A stretch of DNA of 64,000 nt. Source: an uncultured Aquimarina sp. Its GTDB lineage: Bacteria; Bacteroidota; Bacteroidia; Flavobacteriales; Flavobacteriaceae. Both the position numbers and the translations under genes were made by a program. The DNA lies in the NCBI GenBank assembly GCA_947502885.1, contig CANNBP010000015.1:1-64000 (forward strand), in the 5' to 3' direction. Shown piece by piece: positions 1 to 9,482 of the stretch (position 1 is its first letter; every line of letters starts with the position of its first letter). Below the pieces are notes generated by a model, which was given only the letters and a program-made list of their open reading frames with translations, made no database searches and had not been told where the DNA came from.

Positions 1-2490
1 CCGCTCCTGAAACATTCGTTAAGACATCGGTAATACTAGTAGCTGTGCTTGTGGTGGTGGTTTCTCCGGTAACATTTACATTGTCGGCTGCTGACCAACT
101 AAAGGTAACGCCAGTTAAATTTACATCAGTGGTTAAATCGTGATTTAATGCAATATCACTACAAACCGTATCCGTAGGTGGTGTCGCTACAAAAGGTTCT
201 GGATCTACAGTAACTACATAGGTATAAGAATCTCCAACACAACCATCGGCGCTGGTAGGTGTAATCGTGTAGGTTACTGTTTGTACTGTTCCTGATGTAT
301 TGGTTAACGTATCTGTAATACTAGTAGCTGTACTTGTGGTGGTGGTTTCTCCGGTAACATTTGCATTGTCGGCTGCTGACCAGCTAAAGGTAACTCCTGT
401 TAAATTTACATCGGTGGTTAAATCGTGGTTTAATGCAATATCACTACATACTGTATCCGTGGGTGGTGTTGCTACATAAGGTTCTGGATCTACAGTGACT
501 ACATAGGTATAGGAGTCTCCTACGCAACCATCGGCACTGGTAGGTGTAATCGTGTAGGTTACTATTTGTACTGCTCCGGATGTATTGGTTAACGTATCTG
601 TAATACTAGTAGCTGTACTTGTGGTGGTGGTTTCTCCGGTAACATTTGCATTGTCGGCTGCTGACCAGCTAAAGGTAACTCCTGTTAAATTTACATCGGT
701 GGTTAAATCGTGGTTTAATGCTATATCACTACAAACCGTAGCTGTGGGTGGTGTAGCTACATAAGGTTCTGGATCTACAGTCACTACATAGGTATAAGAA
801 TCTCCAACACAACCATCGGCACTGGTAGGTGTAATCGTATAGGTTACTGTTTGTACTGCTCCTGAAACATTCGTTAAGACATCGGTAATACTAGTAGCTG
901 TACTTGTGGTGGTGGTTTCTCCGGTAACATTTGCATTGTCGGCTGCTGACCAACTAAAGGTAACGCCAGTTAAATTTACATCAGTGGTTAAATCGTGATT
1001 TAATGCAATATCACTACAAACCGTATCCGTAGGTGGTGTCGCTACATAAGGTTCTGGATCTACAGTAACTACATAAGTATAGGAATCCCCAACACAACCA
1101 TCGGCACTGGTAGGTGTAATGGTATAGGTTACTGTTTCTATAGCCCCCGAAGTATTGACTAAAGTATCCGTAATACTAGTAGCTGTACTTGTAGTGGTGG
1201 TTTCTCCGGTAACATTTACATTGTCAGCCGCCGACCAGCTAAAGGTAACCCCTGTTAAATTTACATCAGTGGTTAAATCGTGGATTACTGTACCATCACT
1301 ACATACTGTATCTGTAGGTGGTGTGGCCACATAAGGTTCTGGGTTGACTGTTACTACATATGAATACACAAAAGGGCTCCCTATACAACCATCGGGACTG
1401 GTTGGAGAAATAGCATATGTTACTTCCTGAACAACACCTGAAATATTAGTTAATACATCACTAATATTTGACGAATTCATTGTTGCTAATGTTTCCCCAG
1501 TTACATTAGGATTATCAAATGCAACCCAATCAAATGTTACTCCAGTCATATTAACATCCACGGTTAAATCGTGATTTAAGGCAATATCGCTACAAACCGT
1601 ATCGATAGGTGGTATCGTTGCGAATGGACCAGGATTAATGGTCACTACATAAGCATAGGAATCGCCCTCGCAACCATCGGCACTGGTGGGTGTAATGGTA
1701 TAAGTAACAGTTTGCACGGCCCCTGAAGCATTTGTTAACGTGTCAGTAATACTGGTAGTTGTACTTGTAGTGGTGGTTTCTCCGGTAACATTTACATTAT
1801 CTGCTGCTGACCAGCTAAAGGTAACCCCTGTTAAATTTACGTCGGTGGTTAAATCGTGGTTTAATGCAATATCACTACATACTGTATCTGTAGGTGGTGT
1901 GGTTACAAAAGGTTTAGGATTGATTGTGACTGTTATAGTATATATTGTACCTATACAACCTGTTACCGTATCACTGGGTATAATGGTATAAACTACATTT
2001 TGAGCTACATTTGTAGTATTTATAAGTGTATCATTTATATTACCACTATTTGATGTAGTAATGGTTTCTCCTGTTACATTAGGATTATCTGTAGCAGACC
2101 AAGAAAAAGTAACTCCTTCATTATAATTATCAATATCTCTAATCAAATTTATACTTAAAGATTCTTCAGAACAAATAGTTTTTGTTTGACTTATATTACT
2201 GGGTAACACAGTTGGGGTTGGTTGAACAGTTACAGTATAAGTATACACATCTTGCACAATTCCTCCCGAATCGTAACCTGTAATTGTATACTCCACTTCT
2301 TGAGCAACTGTCACTTCATTTATTAATGTATCGGTAATTTCTGAAGCTGTTGAAGTTGAAATAGTTTCTCCAGTTATCAACGGATTATCGGAAGCAGACC
2401 AGCTAAAAGACACTATTGACGGGGCAACATCAGTAGTCAAATCATGCGATAATGCTATTCCTCCACATATGGTTTCTATAGGATTTACTG
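1..2490 (-). repeat. Tandem 285-bp coding repeats (PKD-like domains)
   Basis: The decamer taatactagt recurs at 31, 316, 601, 886 and 1171, an exact 285-bp (95-codon) period. Copies between 1 and about 1350 are almost identical. Those at about 1350-1640 and 1900-2490 are increasingly diverged, so the array has expanded toward the 3' end of the gene. The unit at 31 and the unit at 886 share variants (gaaacattcgttaagacatc) that the two units between them lack, which gives a higher-order unit of 3 x 285 = 855 bp. Confidence 0.9.
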
Positions 2491-5400
2491 TCACTATTTC
2501 ATCTGCGGTTGGATCAATACTACTTCCCGTTCTAGGTGTTCCTGTTGCTGTTACGGTATTTGTTATATCAGCCTGACTGTTAACATCTAGAGAAGTAACT
2601 ATATATTCTAGTGTCCAAATAGCAGTTTGACCTGGAGCTAACTCATCCACATCATTATCTAGACCATCATCAGAACCTGTAGTACTTTGTAATGATGGTA
2701 TGCCAATTATTCCATTACCAGAATGTACATCATTTATTGTAACTTCATCATAGGTAACATTACCTATATTGGTCACCTCATAGGAGTACGTAATTGTTTG
2801 CCCATCCGCCACATTACTATCATCATCAGCAATTTTAGTTACGCTAATTGCTGGTGTTGAAATTAGTGGTACAATGGTAGGATCATTTTCGTTATTATTA
2901 GGATCATCTGGATCATCAGAGATATCAGTTACACTTCCTCCTCCTGGGTCTTGACTTCCTACTGTTGCTACATTAATTACCTCCCCTGTATCCAAATCTT
3001 CTTGAGTAATAACATGAGTAGCTTCAAAAGTAGCCGTTTCTAATGGCTCCATACTATCAACATTGTTATCCCCTCCTGCATCAGTTCCAGTCGTACTTAT
3101 TAAGGTTACTGTATCTGCATTAGGGTCTACAAGGTTAACATTCGTTAATGTTACATTACCTGTACTAGTTGCTGTTATGGTATATGTTATTGTTTGCCCT
3201 AAAGTATTATAAGGCCCATTAATAGGTTCGTCATCAGTTTTTGTTACATTAAGGCGTCCAAATTGGGGGATACTAACAACAGTGGCATCATTCAAAGTCG
3301 AAGTTGTAGGATCATCTGAGTTATCTGTAACTACGGTACCTTCAACCACCTCTTCTCCTGAAGCTGTTGCCGTGTTTGTTACATTACCTGCATCAAAATC
3401 GGCTTGAATAATTGTATGTTGAGCTGTAAATACAGCAGAAGCCCCTGCTGGTAAATTAGTTATTGAAGTTGGAGTTATACTACCTGGATCTACATTGAGA
3501 TCTGTTATTGTAACATTGTTCAAACTTACATTACCTGTATTAATAACCGTAAGTTCATAGGTTATAATTTCTCCTAAACTATCATACAAGCCATCTGACG
3601 CTGGTTGTGCTATTTTTTCTAAAACAAGTCCTCCAACTTGATCTATTGGTGTAATTGTTGGGTCACTAGTAGATGACGTTAGATCATCAGGATCATCTGA
3701 AATATCAGAAATTACGAAACCATTTGACAATGTACCTTGTGCAATAGCCGAATTTACAACTTGATCAGTTTCTATATCTGCTTGAGTAATTGTATGAGTT
3801 GCTGTAAAATTTGCAGAAGCACCTATAGCCAAGTTAGATACCGAAGCTGGAGACAAGCTACCAGTATCAATATCAGGATCTACTATTGTTACAGAAGGTA
3901 TTATTTGATCTCCAGTATTTGTTACTACAAAATCATATGTAATCACTTCTCCTACTTCATCATAACTACCATCTAATGCAGGATTATCTGTTTTTGTAAC
4001 TTCTAGTTCATTATTAATAATAGTAACATCTTCGGTTAGGTCATCAGGTAAAAAATTTCCATCGACTTCTGTTTGAGAATTACTAACTGTATTTGTCACT
4101 GTTCCCGAAGTGACTACCTCATTTACAGTCGCCTCAACTGTCAAGGTATGAACTTCTCCACTATACATATTTCCTATAGTCCAGTTGGGAGCTGACCATG
4201 TTCCAAAACTGGGAGTTACTGTTCCAAAAGTAAGTTCTGAAGGTAGTACATCGTTAATTACTAAATTGGTTGCTGGATTTGTTCCTAATTGCTCTACCTC
4301 TACAGTAAAAATAACCGTATCTCCTTCTATAGCTGTGACATTATCTACTGTCTTTGTCAACACAATTTCTGGGTCGCAATTAAAGACAGATAAAATTGCA
4401 GAATCATAAGTACATGGGCCTCGGGTTACCCTAACAAAGAAGTCACCCGGCTCGCTAGGCATATACAGACTTGTCGTTTCCCCTGGTATCATAACTCCAT
4501 TTTCAAACCATTGATATCCATCAAAATTACCCGAAACTTCAAAAACATCTGCCCCTGGAAGGCACCCACCTCCAGTAGTATCTAATTCCACAACTGGCAC
4601 AGTATCGAACCCTGAATAATATCCCGCTAATCCCGCATTTCCGCTAACTCCAAAAAAACCAACCGCAATTGGTCCTGTCGATTGAACACTCACATCTCCT
4701 GTTAATCCTGTAACAGTAATCGTTTTCCAATCTGGTGTTCCTGTCGCAGGTATTGAAGCAGGTAATGTAACTGTTCCACTCCCATCGTTAACTATGATAT
4801 TACCATCAGGAGTACTTGTCGAAGCTGTGATTGTAATTCCACCTGTAAAGTTTGAACCTGCTACATTTCTTATATCGTGTATATTATCTAATAAGGTTGG
4901 TAATAAACAATTTGTTGGTGCTATAAAATTTAATCCCCCTGTTTGAATAGCACTAGAGCCTGCTATATTTTGAAAAGCATAAACTTCTTTTGATGTTGTA
5001 ACATACATATTACCTCCTACAGATCCAGACGAATAATTAGTACCCGGAATTAGAAAATAATCACCATTATTAATAGTAGCAATAGGAGTACCAGAACCAT
5101 TTACAAATATGTCCGTCCCATTTTGTGTTCCTATAATTATAGGAGTTTCATTAAGGTCTGACCCATTTGCACGTACAAATACATACTCTCTCCCCAAGAC
5201 ATTTTCTGGCACTAACTGATCAATACCCGCATCTCTACTATTTGACGTTTGAGACGGAGCTCCATTTAGATTACCACTAGAAACTACTATTTTTTTATCA
5301 GCTTGAATCGAAGCACCTAGCCAACAATCAATATTCGCTGTACCATTACTTCTAGGTGCTTCCAGAACATAGGATTGACCTGCATTAAGCATTATAGATA

Positions 5401-6001
5401 AACTGTTATCTGTGATTCCATCTGCATCATTACCATTTCTGAAAGAACAGTCTGAATCATAACCAAAGATAGTAACAGTAGTATTATCTTGTGTTGCCAT
5501 GATACCAACAACTGCATTAAGAGTATTGTGCCCGTTACCATAATTAGGTCTACCTCCCCATTTAAAAGAAGTTCCACAAGCCTGCCTACCTTTTGACGTT
5601 AATGAAGCTGCCTGAGCACTTGACCTGCCTCTATAATTAACATAAAATTCTTCTCCATTTGAAGATTCAAAACGTAATCCAGCATTACTTAAAACAGTTC
5701 CTGTATTTTCGGTAGTAACAAGAGTTAAACCATTATTACCATCAGATAAATTGTAAGTTTGGGAATTTATATTAGACAAACCACTTATAGTGGCTATTTC
5801 AGTAGCATTTGTTCCTCTATAGATTGTGACATCAAAAGGAGTAGTTTCTGGTGTAGACAGATAAATTCTTTGTTCTTTTATAGAACCTGTTCCTCCATTA
5901 CCTTGTTTTAAAGGAGGCAAATAATGTATATTACTGAGTTGTCCTCTAACACTAAAACAACACATAATAATAGCTGTAACTAAAATGTAATATTTATTCA
6001 T
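1..6001 (-). CDS. Giant secreted repeat protein (IgGFc-binding-like, DUF11, PKD-like repeats), partial
   Basis: The reading frame is open from an ATG at 5999-6001 to the window edge (about 2000 codons), so the C-terminus is missing. A signal peptide starts MNKYYILVTAIIMC and ends near VRGQ. Residues about 30-520 resemble the IgGFc-binding N-terminal family, with GREYVFVRANG near residue 269. From about residue 543 there is a DUF11-type domain (EIVLTKTVDNV), then about four related domains with motifs such as EVTKTDNP and ITYDFVVTNTGD. From about residue 1170 there are nine PKD-like repeats with the motifs VCSDIALNHDLTTDV, FSWSAADN and VTGETTT; the last is cut by the edge. By family, this is a cell-surface or secreted adhesin-like protein. 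I infer a T9SS sorting domain in the missing part, from its neighbours. A terminator upstream makes it a separate transcription unit. Confidence 0.85.
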   Translation of the reverse strand, partial: MNKYYILVTAIIMCCFSVRGQLSNIHYLPPLKQGNGGTGSIKEQRIYLSTPETTPFDVTIYRGTNATEIATISGLSNINSQTYNLSDGNNGLTLVTTENTGTVLSNAGLRFESSNGEEFYVNYRGRSSAQAASLTSKGRQACGTSFKWGGRPNYGNGHNTLNAVVGIMATQDNTTVTIFGYDSDCSFRNGNDADGITDNSLSIMLNAGQSYVLEAPRSNGTANIDCWLGASIQADKKIVVSSGNLNGAPSQTSNSRDAGIDQLVPENVLGREYVFVRANGSDLNETPIIIGTQNGTDIFVNGSGTPIATINNGDYFLIPGTNYSSGSVGGNMYVTTSKEVYAFQNIAGSSAIQTGGLNFIAPTNCLLPTLLDNIHDIRNVAGSNFTGGITITASTSTPDGNIIVNDGSGTVTLPASIPATGTPDWKTITVTGLTGDVSVQSTGPIAVGFFGVSGNAGLAGYYSGFDTVPVVELDTTGGGCLPGADVFEVSGNFDGYQWFENGVMIPGETTSLYMPSEPGDFFVRVTRGPCTYDSAILSVFNCDPEIVLTKTVDNVTAIEGDTVIFTVEVEQLGTNPATNLVINDVLPSELTFGTVTPSFGTWSAPNWTIGNMYSGEVHTLTVEATVNEVVTSGTVTNTVSNSQTEVDGNFLPDDLTEDVTIINNELEVTKTDNPALDGSYDEVGEVITYDFVVTNTGDQIIPSVTIVDPDIDTGSLSPASVSNLAIGASANFTATHTITQADIETDQVVNSAIAQGTLSNGFVISDISDDPDDLTSSTSDPTITPIDQVGGLVLEKIAQPASDGLYDSLGEIITYELTVINTGNVSLNNVTITDLNVDPGSITPTSITNLPAGASAVFTAQHTIIQADFDAGNVTNTATASGEEVVEGTVVTDNSDDPTTSTLNDATVVSIPQFGRLNVTKTDDEPINGPYNTLGQTITYTITATSTGNVTLTNVNLVDPNADTVTLISTTGTDAGGDNNVDSMEPLETATFEATHVITQEDLDTGEVINVATVGSQDPGGGSVTDISDDPDDPNNNENDPTIVPLISTPAISVTKIADDDSNVADGQTITYSYEVTNIGNVTYDEVTINDVHSGNGIIGIPSLQSTTGSDDGLDNDVDELAPGQTAIWTLEYIVTSLDVNSQADITNTVTATGTPRTGSSIDPTADEIVTVNPIETICGGIALSHDLTTDVAPSIVSFSWSASDNPLITGETISTSTASEITDTLINEVTVAQEVEYTITGYDSGGIVQDVYTYTVTVQPTPTVLPSNISQTKTICSEESLSINLIRDIDNYNEGVTFSWSATDNPNVTGETITTSNSGNINDTLINTTNVAQNVVYTIIPSDTVTGCIGTIYTITVTINPKPFVTTPPTDTVCSDIALNHDLTTDVNLTGVTFSWSAADNVNVTGETTTTSTTTSITDTLTNASGAVQTVTYTITPTSADGCEGDSYAYVVTINPGPFATIPPIDTVCSDIALNHDLTVDVNMTGVTFDWVAFDNPNVTGETLATMNSSNISDVLTNISGVVQEVTYAISPTSPDGCIGSPFVYSYVVTVNPEPYVATPPTDTVCSDGTVIHDLTTDVNLTGVTFSWSAADNVNVTGETTTTSTATSITDTLVNTSGAIETVTYTITPTSADGCVGDSYTYVVTVDPEPYVATPPTDTVCSDIALNHDLTTDVNLTGVTFSWSAADNANVTGETTTTSTATSITDVLTNVSGAVQTVTYTITPTSADGCVGDSYTYVVTVDPEPYVATPPTATVCSDIALNHDLTTDVNLTGVTFSWSAADNANVTGETTTTSTATSITDTLTNTSGAVQIVTYTITPTSADGCVGDSYTYVVTVDPEPYVATPPTDTVCSDIALNHDLTTDVNLTGVTFSWSAADNANVTGETTTTSTATSITDTLTNTSGTVQTVTYTITPTSADGCVGDSYTYVVTVDPEPFVATPPTDTVCSDIALNHDLTTDVNLTGVTFSWSAADNVNVTGETTTTSTATSITDVLTNVSGA

Positions 6002-6490
6002 ACGAAATACGGTTCGATAGAAACTTTAATATAATTTTTCAGTAAATGTCTAGGGGTAGTTTTTTGACGAAATGCGGGGATTATATCGCTGAAATGCAAA
6101 TAACATCTGTTAAACACGTTAAATCGACCTTACTCAAATATAAACAAAAGGAACAGTACTCCGTATACGGAATAACCACAAATCATTGATTGTTAAGAAG
6201 TATAAATTTGTTTTTTTCGTGTTTTTACAGGAAATCAAGATTAAACATTTGTACATTTTAAAGTATAAAAATCAATTCTCACATCGTAATTACATGTAAG
6301 AAATAACTTTCAGGATATTATATAAAGGGAAGTGATAACATTTTCACTGTATCTTTAATCACCAAAACTTTATCAACATTTCTAAGATGTATGTCAACAA
6401 AAAGATAGGGTTTAACTTTATTATTCAAGCTAAACCCTATATTAAAACTTTAATCTGTCCTAAAAAAACTTATCTCATTTCTGATAAAAT
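6002..6490. other. Intergenic region, giant gene / OmpA-family gene
   Basis: There is no convincing reading frame in these 489 bases. They hold the terminator of the OmpA-family gene and must hold the promoter of the giant gene. A minus-strand TATATTTG (6135-6142) fits the Bacteroidota -7 consensus TAnnTTTG, but no TTTG lies at the right distance upstream of it. A plus-strand TAAATTTG at 6203-6210 leads to no gene. Confidence 0.4.
6400..6440 (-). terminator. Intrinsic terminator after the OmpA-family gene
   Basis: A 10-bp stem, ATAGGGTTTA (6405-6414) with TAAACCCTAT (6431-6440), has a 16-nt loop. On the minus strand it is followed by CTTTTTGTT. It lies about 50 nt beyond the OmpA-family stop codon. 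Confidence 0.75.
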
Positions 6491-8458
6491 TTAATTCGAA
6501 ATTACAATAAATTCACTTCGTCTATTTTGAGCATGCTCATCTTTACTACACCTTACACCATTGCTACATTTATTCATTAAAACAGTTTCTCCATACCCTC
6601 TACTTTTCACTTTTGAAGGATTGATGCCTTTGCTTATAATGTAATTCGCAGTTGACAAAGCTCTTTTTTGAGATAATTTCATATTATATCGATCACTACC
6701 CCTACTATCTGTATGTGAGCCTATTTCTATTTTAATCGAAGGATATTCTTTCATGTATACTACAACCTTATCTAATTCTTTTGCCGTTTTACCTAATATT
6801 AATGCCTTATTCGACGCAAAATAAATAGGCTTTAGATTTAACAATTTTGCCAAATCAATTCCTTTTTCGGGTAGATTGTTTTTCAACCTTAGAGTTTCAG
6901 AAAGATTTGGATTATTTCTATTGGTTGCTATTATTTTACTAATCGTATCATAATCTTCCTTTTCAACGATAATGGTGTACTCTTTATCTGCACAATCCAA
7001 TACCGTTTCAAAAATACCTTCTCCATCAGTTTTTCCTGAATATAGGACTATTCCCAGATCATCTTTAATTGTTACGTTTGCATCAGGAAGAACCTTTCCT
7101 GATGACTCATCGATCGCAATGCTTTTTAAACTTCCATCACATTTCGTAATTAAAGGTTTGGTTTCAACAAAGCTATAGATATCGTCACTTCCTCTACCTC
7201 CTGGTCTATTTGAAGCAAAATATCCTTTTTTTGTTTCCTCATTAATAATAAAAGTTACATCATCTGCCGAACTATTAATTGGTTCACCAACATTATATAC
7301 TTTCTTGTCTGTGTCTTCAAAATTTATAGTAAATATATCGAGACCACCCAGTCCTAAATGTCCATCTGAAGCAAAATACAACCTCCCTGATGTACTAATA
7401 AAAGGGAAAGTTTCTCTTCCTTCTGTATTAATTTCTGATCCCAAGTTTTGAGGAGTACCAAAAGTACCATCTTCTTCAATGTTTACTACATATAAATCAG
7501 ACATACCATATCCTCCTGGCATATCAGAAGCAAAATATAATTTTTTGCCATCCTCACTTAGACTAGGATGTGCAACAGAATATTGATCACTATTAAAAGG
7601 TAAATCTTCTATAATTGTCCATTCTGATTTACTATCCAATTTTGCACGATAAATTTTTAAACGATTTACTCCAGTAGAATCCTTTCCAAATTTGGACTTA
7701 ATCAAATTATTTCGAGTAAAGTATACCATATTTCCATTTTTTGAAAATGAAGATGTTGATTCATGTAAACGAGAATTTAACGCTTTTGAAAAATTCTTAG
7801 GGTATTCAAATTTGTTTGAATCATTAAGGGTATAGCTATATAAATCAAGATAAGGTTGCCTTGTCCATTTACTTCTTTTTAATTTACTTTTAATACTCCC
7901 TCTTGATGACGAAAACACCAATTGATTTTTAAATATTGAAGGAGCAAAGTCAACATAAGCAGAGTTTCTTGGCAAATTTTCAATCATATATCTTCCTGAT
8001 TGTAATCTTATTTCTTCTATATAAAAAGGGTTGTATGATAATTTAGTAGCTCTTAAATCATTCGTATTTGATCCTTGTACTTTAAGCATCAAACTATCTG
8101 CCATTTTGTATTTCTTTAAATATTTTAAAGATTGAGATGCTCTAAAGTAATGCTCTCCTCCTATTTCATCTACTACCAAACTATCATTTTCTATCTCATT
8201 TTTCTTTTCCATCATCTTCATATACCATTTTGCAGCATTTTCTAAATCAGAATTAAAAAAGTAACAATCTCCTAGTTTTTTATATATATCAATTGTCCCA
8301 TTTCCTTTATGAATCACTTTTTCATAATCTACTATAGCTTCTGAGTATGCATAACTATTATAATTTGCATCTCCATTTTTAACTTCAGTACTTTGTGCAA
8401 CCGCGAGAACAGAATTCATCACACAAATCACATATATTATCCTAATTGACATTTTCAT
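6491..8458 (-). CDS. OmpA-family protein with TPR-like, PD40 and carboxypeptidase-regulatory domains
   Basis: The product is probably an outer-membrane-associated, peptidoglycan-binding partner of the PorP/SprF protein encoded just upstream. In order it has a signal peptide (MKMSIRIIYVICVMNSVLAVAQ), a TPR-like N-terminal part, PD40 propeller repeats (SEDGKKLYFASDMPGGYGMS, FISTSGRLYFASDGHLGLGG), a carboxypeptidase-regulatory-like domain, and a C-terminal OmpA domain with IEIGSHTDSRGSDRYNMKLS and NRRSEFIV. This architecture is typical of OmpA proteins paired with PorP/SprF in Flavobacteriaceae. The reading frame stays open to an ATG at 8527, inside porP. I prefer the ATG at 8458 because it starts at the signal peptide and leaves a 19-nt gap. 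The product is then 655 aa. It is probably cotranscribed with the two genes upstream. Confidence 0.9.
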   Translation of the reverse strand: MKMSIRIIYVICVMNSVLAVAQSTEVKNGDANYNSYAYSEAIVDYEKVIHKGNGTIDIYKKLGDCYFFNSDLENAAKWYMKMMEKKNEIENDSLVVDEIGGEHYFRASQSLKYLKKYKMADSLMLKVQGSNTNDLRATKLSYNPFYIEEIRLQSGRYMIENLPRNSAYVDFAPSIFKNQLVFSSSRGSIKSKLKRSKWTRQPYLDLYSYTLNDSNKFEYPKNFSKALNSRLHESTSSFSKNGNMVYFTRNNLIKSKFGKDSTGVNRLKIYRAKLDSKSEWTIIEDLPFNSDQYSVAHPSLSEDGKKLYFASDMPGGYGMSDLYVVNIEEDGTFGTPQNLGSEINTEGRETFPFISTSGRLYFASDGHLGLGGLDIFTINFEDTDKKVYNVGEPINSSADDVTFIINEETKKGYFASNRPGGRGSDDIYSFVETKPLITKCDGSLKSIAIDESSGKVLPDANVTIKDDLGIVLYSGKTDGEGIFETVLDCADKEYTIIVEKEDYDTISKIIATNRNNPNLSETLRLKNNLPEKGIDLAKLLNLKPIYFASNKALILGKTAKELDKVVVYMKEYPSIKIEIGSHTDSRGSDRYNMKLSQKRALSTANYIISKGINPSKVKSRGYGETVLMNKCSNGVRCSKDEHAQNRRSEFIVISN

Positions 8459-8477
8459 AATTTTAATTTGATTTGGG

Positions 8478-9422
8478 TTAAAAGAATCTTGGGTAAATAA
8501 TTTTTTCTTGTTTCTTAAAAATTTCATATCTCAAGACAAATTCGTATGACCCTGCATTAAATTCTGTATTTCCTAGTTCAGTAGTCTCCCAATCATATGC
8601 AAACCCTAACATCATATTGTCTGTAATTTGAAATCCAGCTATTGCACTCATTGCAGCACTCCAGCGATAGGCCAACCCCAATGTCAATTTATCATATAGT
8701 AAAAAATTTGCTGATACATCTACTTGCAAAGGGGCTCCTGAAACCCCTTTTATTAATGTTGCAGGCTTAAATTTGGTATTCTCATTAACATCAAAAACAT
8801 ATCCTCCTATTAGATAATAGTTAACTCTCTCTGCAGCTAAAAAAGAAGATGCTTGATTGTTTATATTCGATTCATCAAAATGTTTTGTTTGTAATAAACT
8901 TGGCGCTGACAATCCTACATAAAGTTTTTCATCATGATAATATACTCCAACACCAACATTAGGAGAAAATTTGTTTTCAATATTAGTGTTTAATAATATA
9001 TCCGAGTTTGTATATTGATTTAAGGCATCAAAGTTAACATCTAGTAAATGTCCTCCTCCTTTAATACCAAAAGCTAACTGCCCTTCTACCGAAGTATGTA
9101 TGGTATACGAGAAATCAATATCAAAATATGTTTCTTGAGTAGGTCCAATTTTATCATTAACAACAGATACACCTAAACCGACTTTATTTGATTGCCCTAA
9201 AGGTGTATGTATATTTAAGGTTTGTGTTACAGGAGCTCCTCCAATTCCAACCCATTGATTTCTGTATAATCCAGTAATACTGATTGCATCTCTAGATCCA
9301 GCATATGCTGGATTAACACTCATAGTGTTGTATATGTATTGTGTATATTGAGCATCTTGTTGACTAAAACCTTCTTTAGCAACTATCAGCAATAACATGA
9401 TAAGTATATAATATTTTTTCAT
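8478..9422 (-). CDS. PorP/SprF family type IX secretion system membrane protein
   Basis: A 314-residue outer-membrane beta-barrel protein with a signal peptide (MKKYYILIMLLLIVAKEGFS) and the family's typical start of the mature chain, QQDAQYTQYIYNTMSVNPAY, followed by AGSRDAISITGLYRNQWVG. In Flavobacteriaceae, members such as SprF act with the T9SS to secrete or anchor one particular giant partner protein, normally encoded just upstream. Here the upstream gene is a giant protein with a type B sorting domain, 60 bp away, and an OmpA-family gene follows, so the three genes form the standard cassette. The family assignment is firm. The pairing with this giant protein is inferred from position. 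Confidence 0.93.
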   Translation of the reverse strand: MKKYYILIMLLLIVAKEGFSQQDAQYTQYIYNTMSVNPAYAGSRDAISITGLYRNQWVGIGGAPVTQTLNIHTPLGQSNKVGLGVSVVNDKIGPTQETYFDIDFSYTIHTSVEGQLAFGIKGGGHLLDVNFDALNQYTNSDILLNTNIENKFSPNVGVGVYYHDEKLYVGLSAPSLLQTKHFDESNINNQASSFLAAERVNYYLIGGYVFDVNENTKFKPATLIKGVSGAPLQVDVSANFLLYDKLTLGLAYRWSAAMSAIAGFQITDNMMLGFAYDWETTELGNTEFNAGSYEFVLRYEIFKKQEKIIYPRFF

Positions 9423-9482
9423 TTTGTCGAAGTTATATTGTGTAATACGGGAGCAGTAATGTCTTCACTACTCCCAAAAGAT

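Noticed and set aside
1..2490. Regular repeats that might be taken for a CRISPR array
   Set aside because: The period is 285 bp with near-identical spacing sequence, all in one open reading frame with conserved protein motifs. No cas genes.
3737..4409. Plus-strand frames of 74-79 residues inside the left giant gene
   Set aside because: Antisense to an uninterrupted minus-strand coding frame, with no sensible motifs.
8459..8527. 50-bp overlap of the OmpA gene with porP/sprF, as a sign of programmed frameshift or fusion
   Set aside because: It arises only from using the longest frame. The ATG at 8458 gives a normal signal peptide and no overlap.
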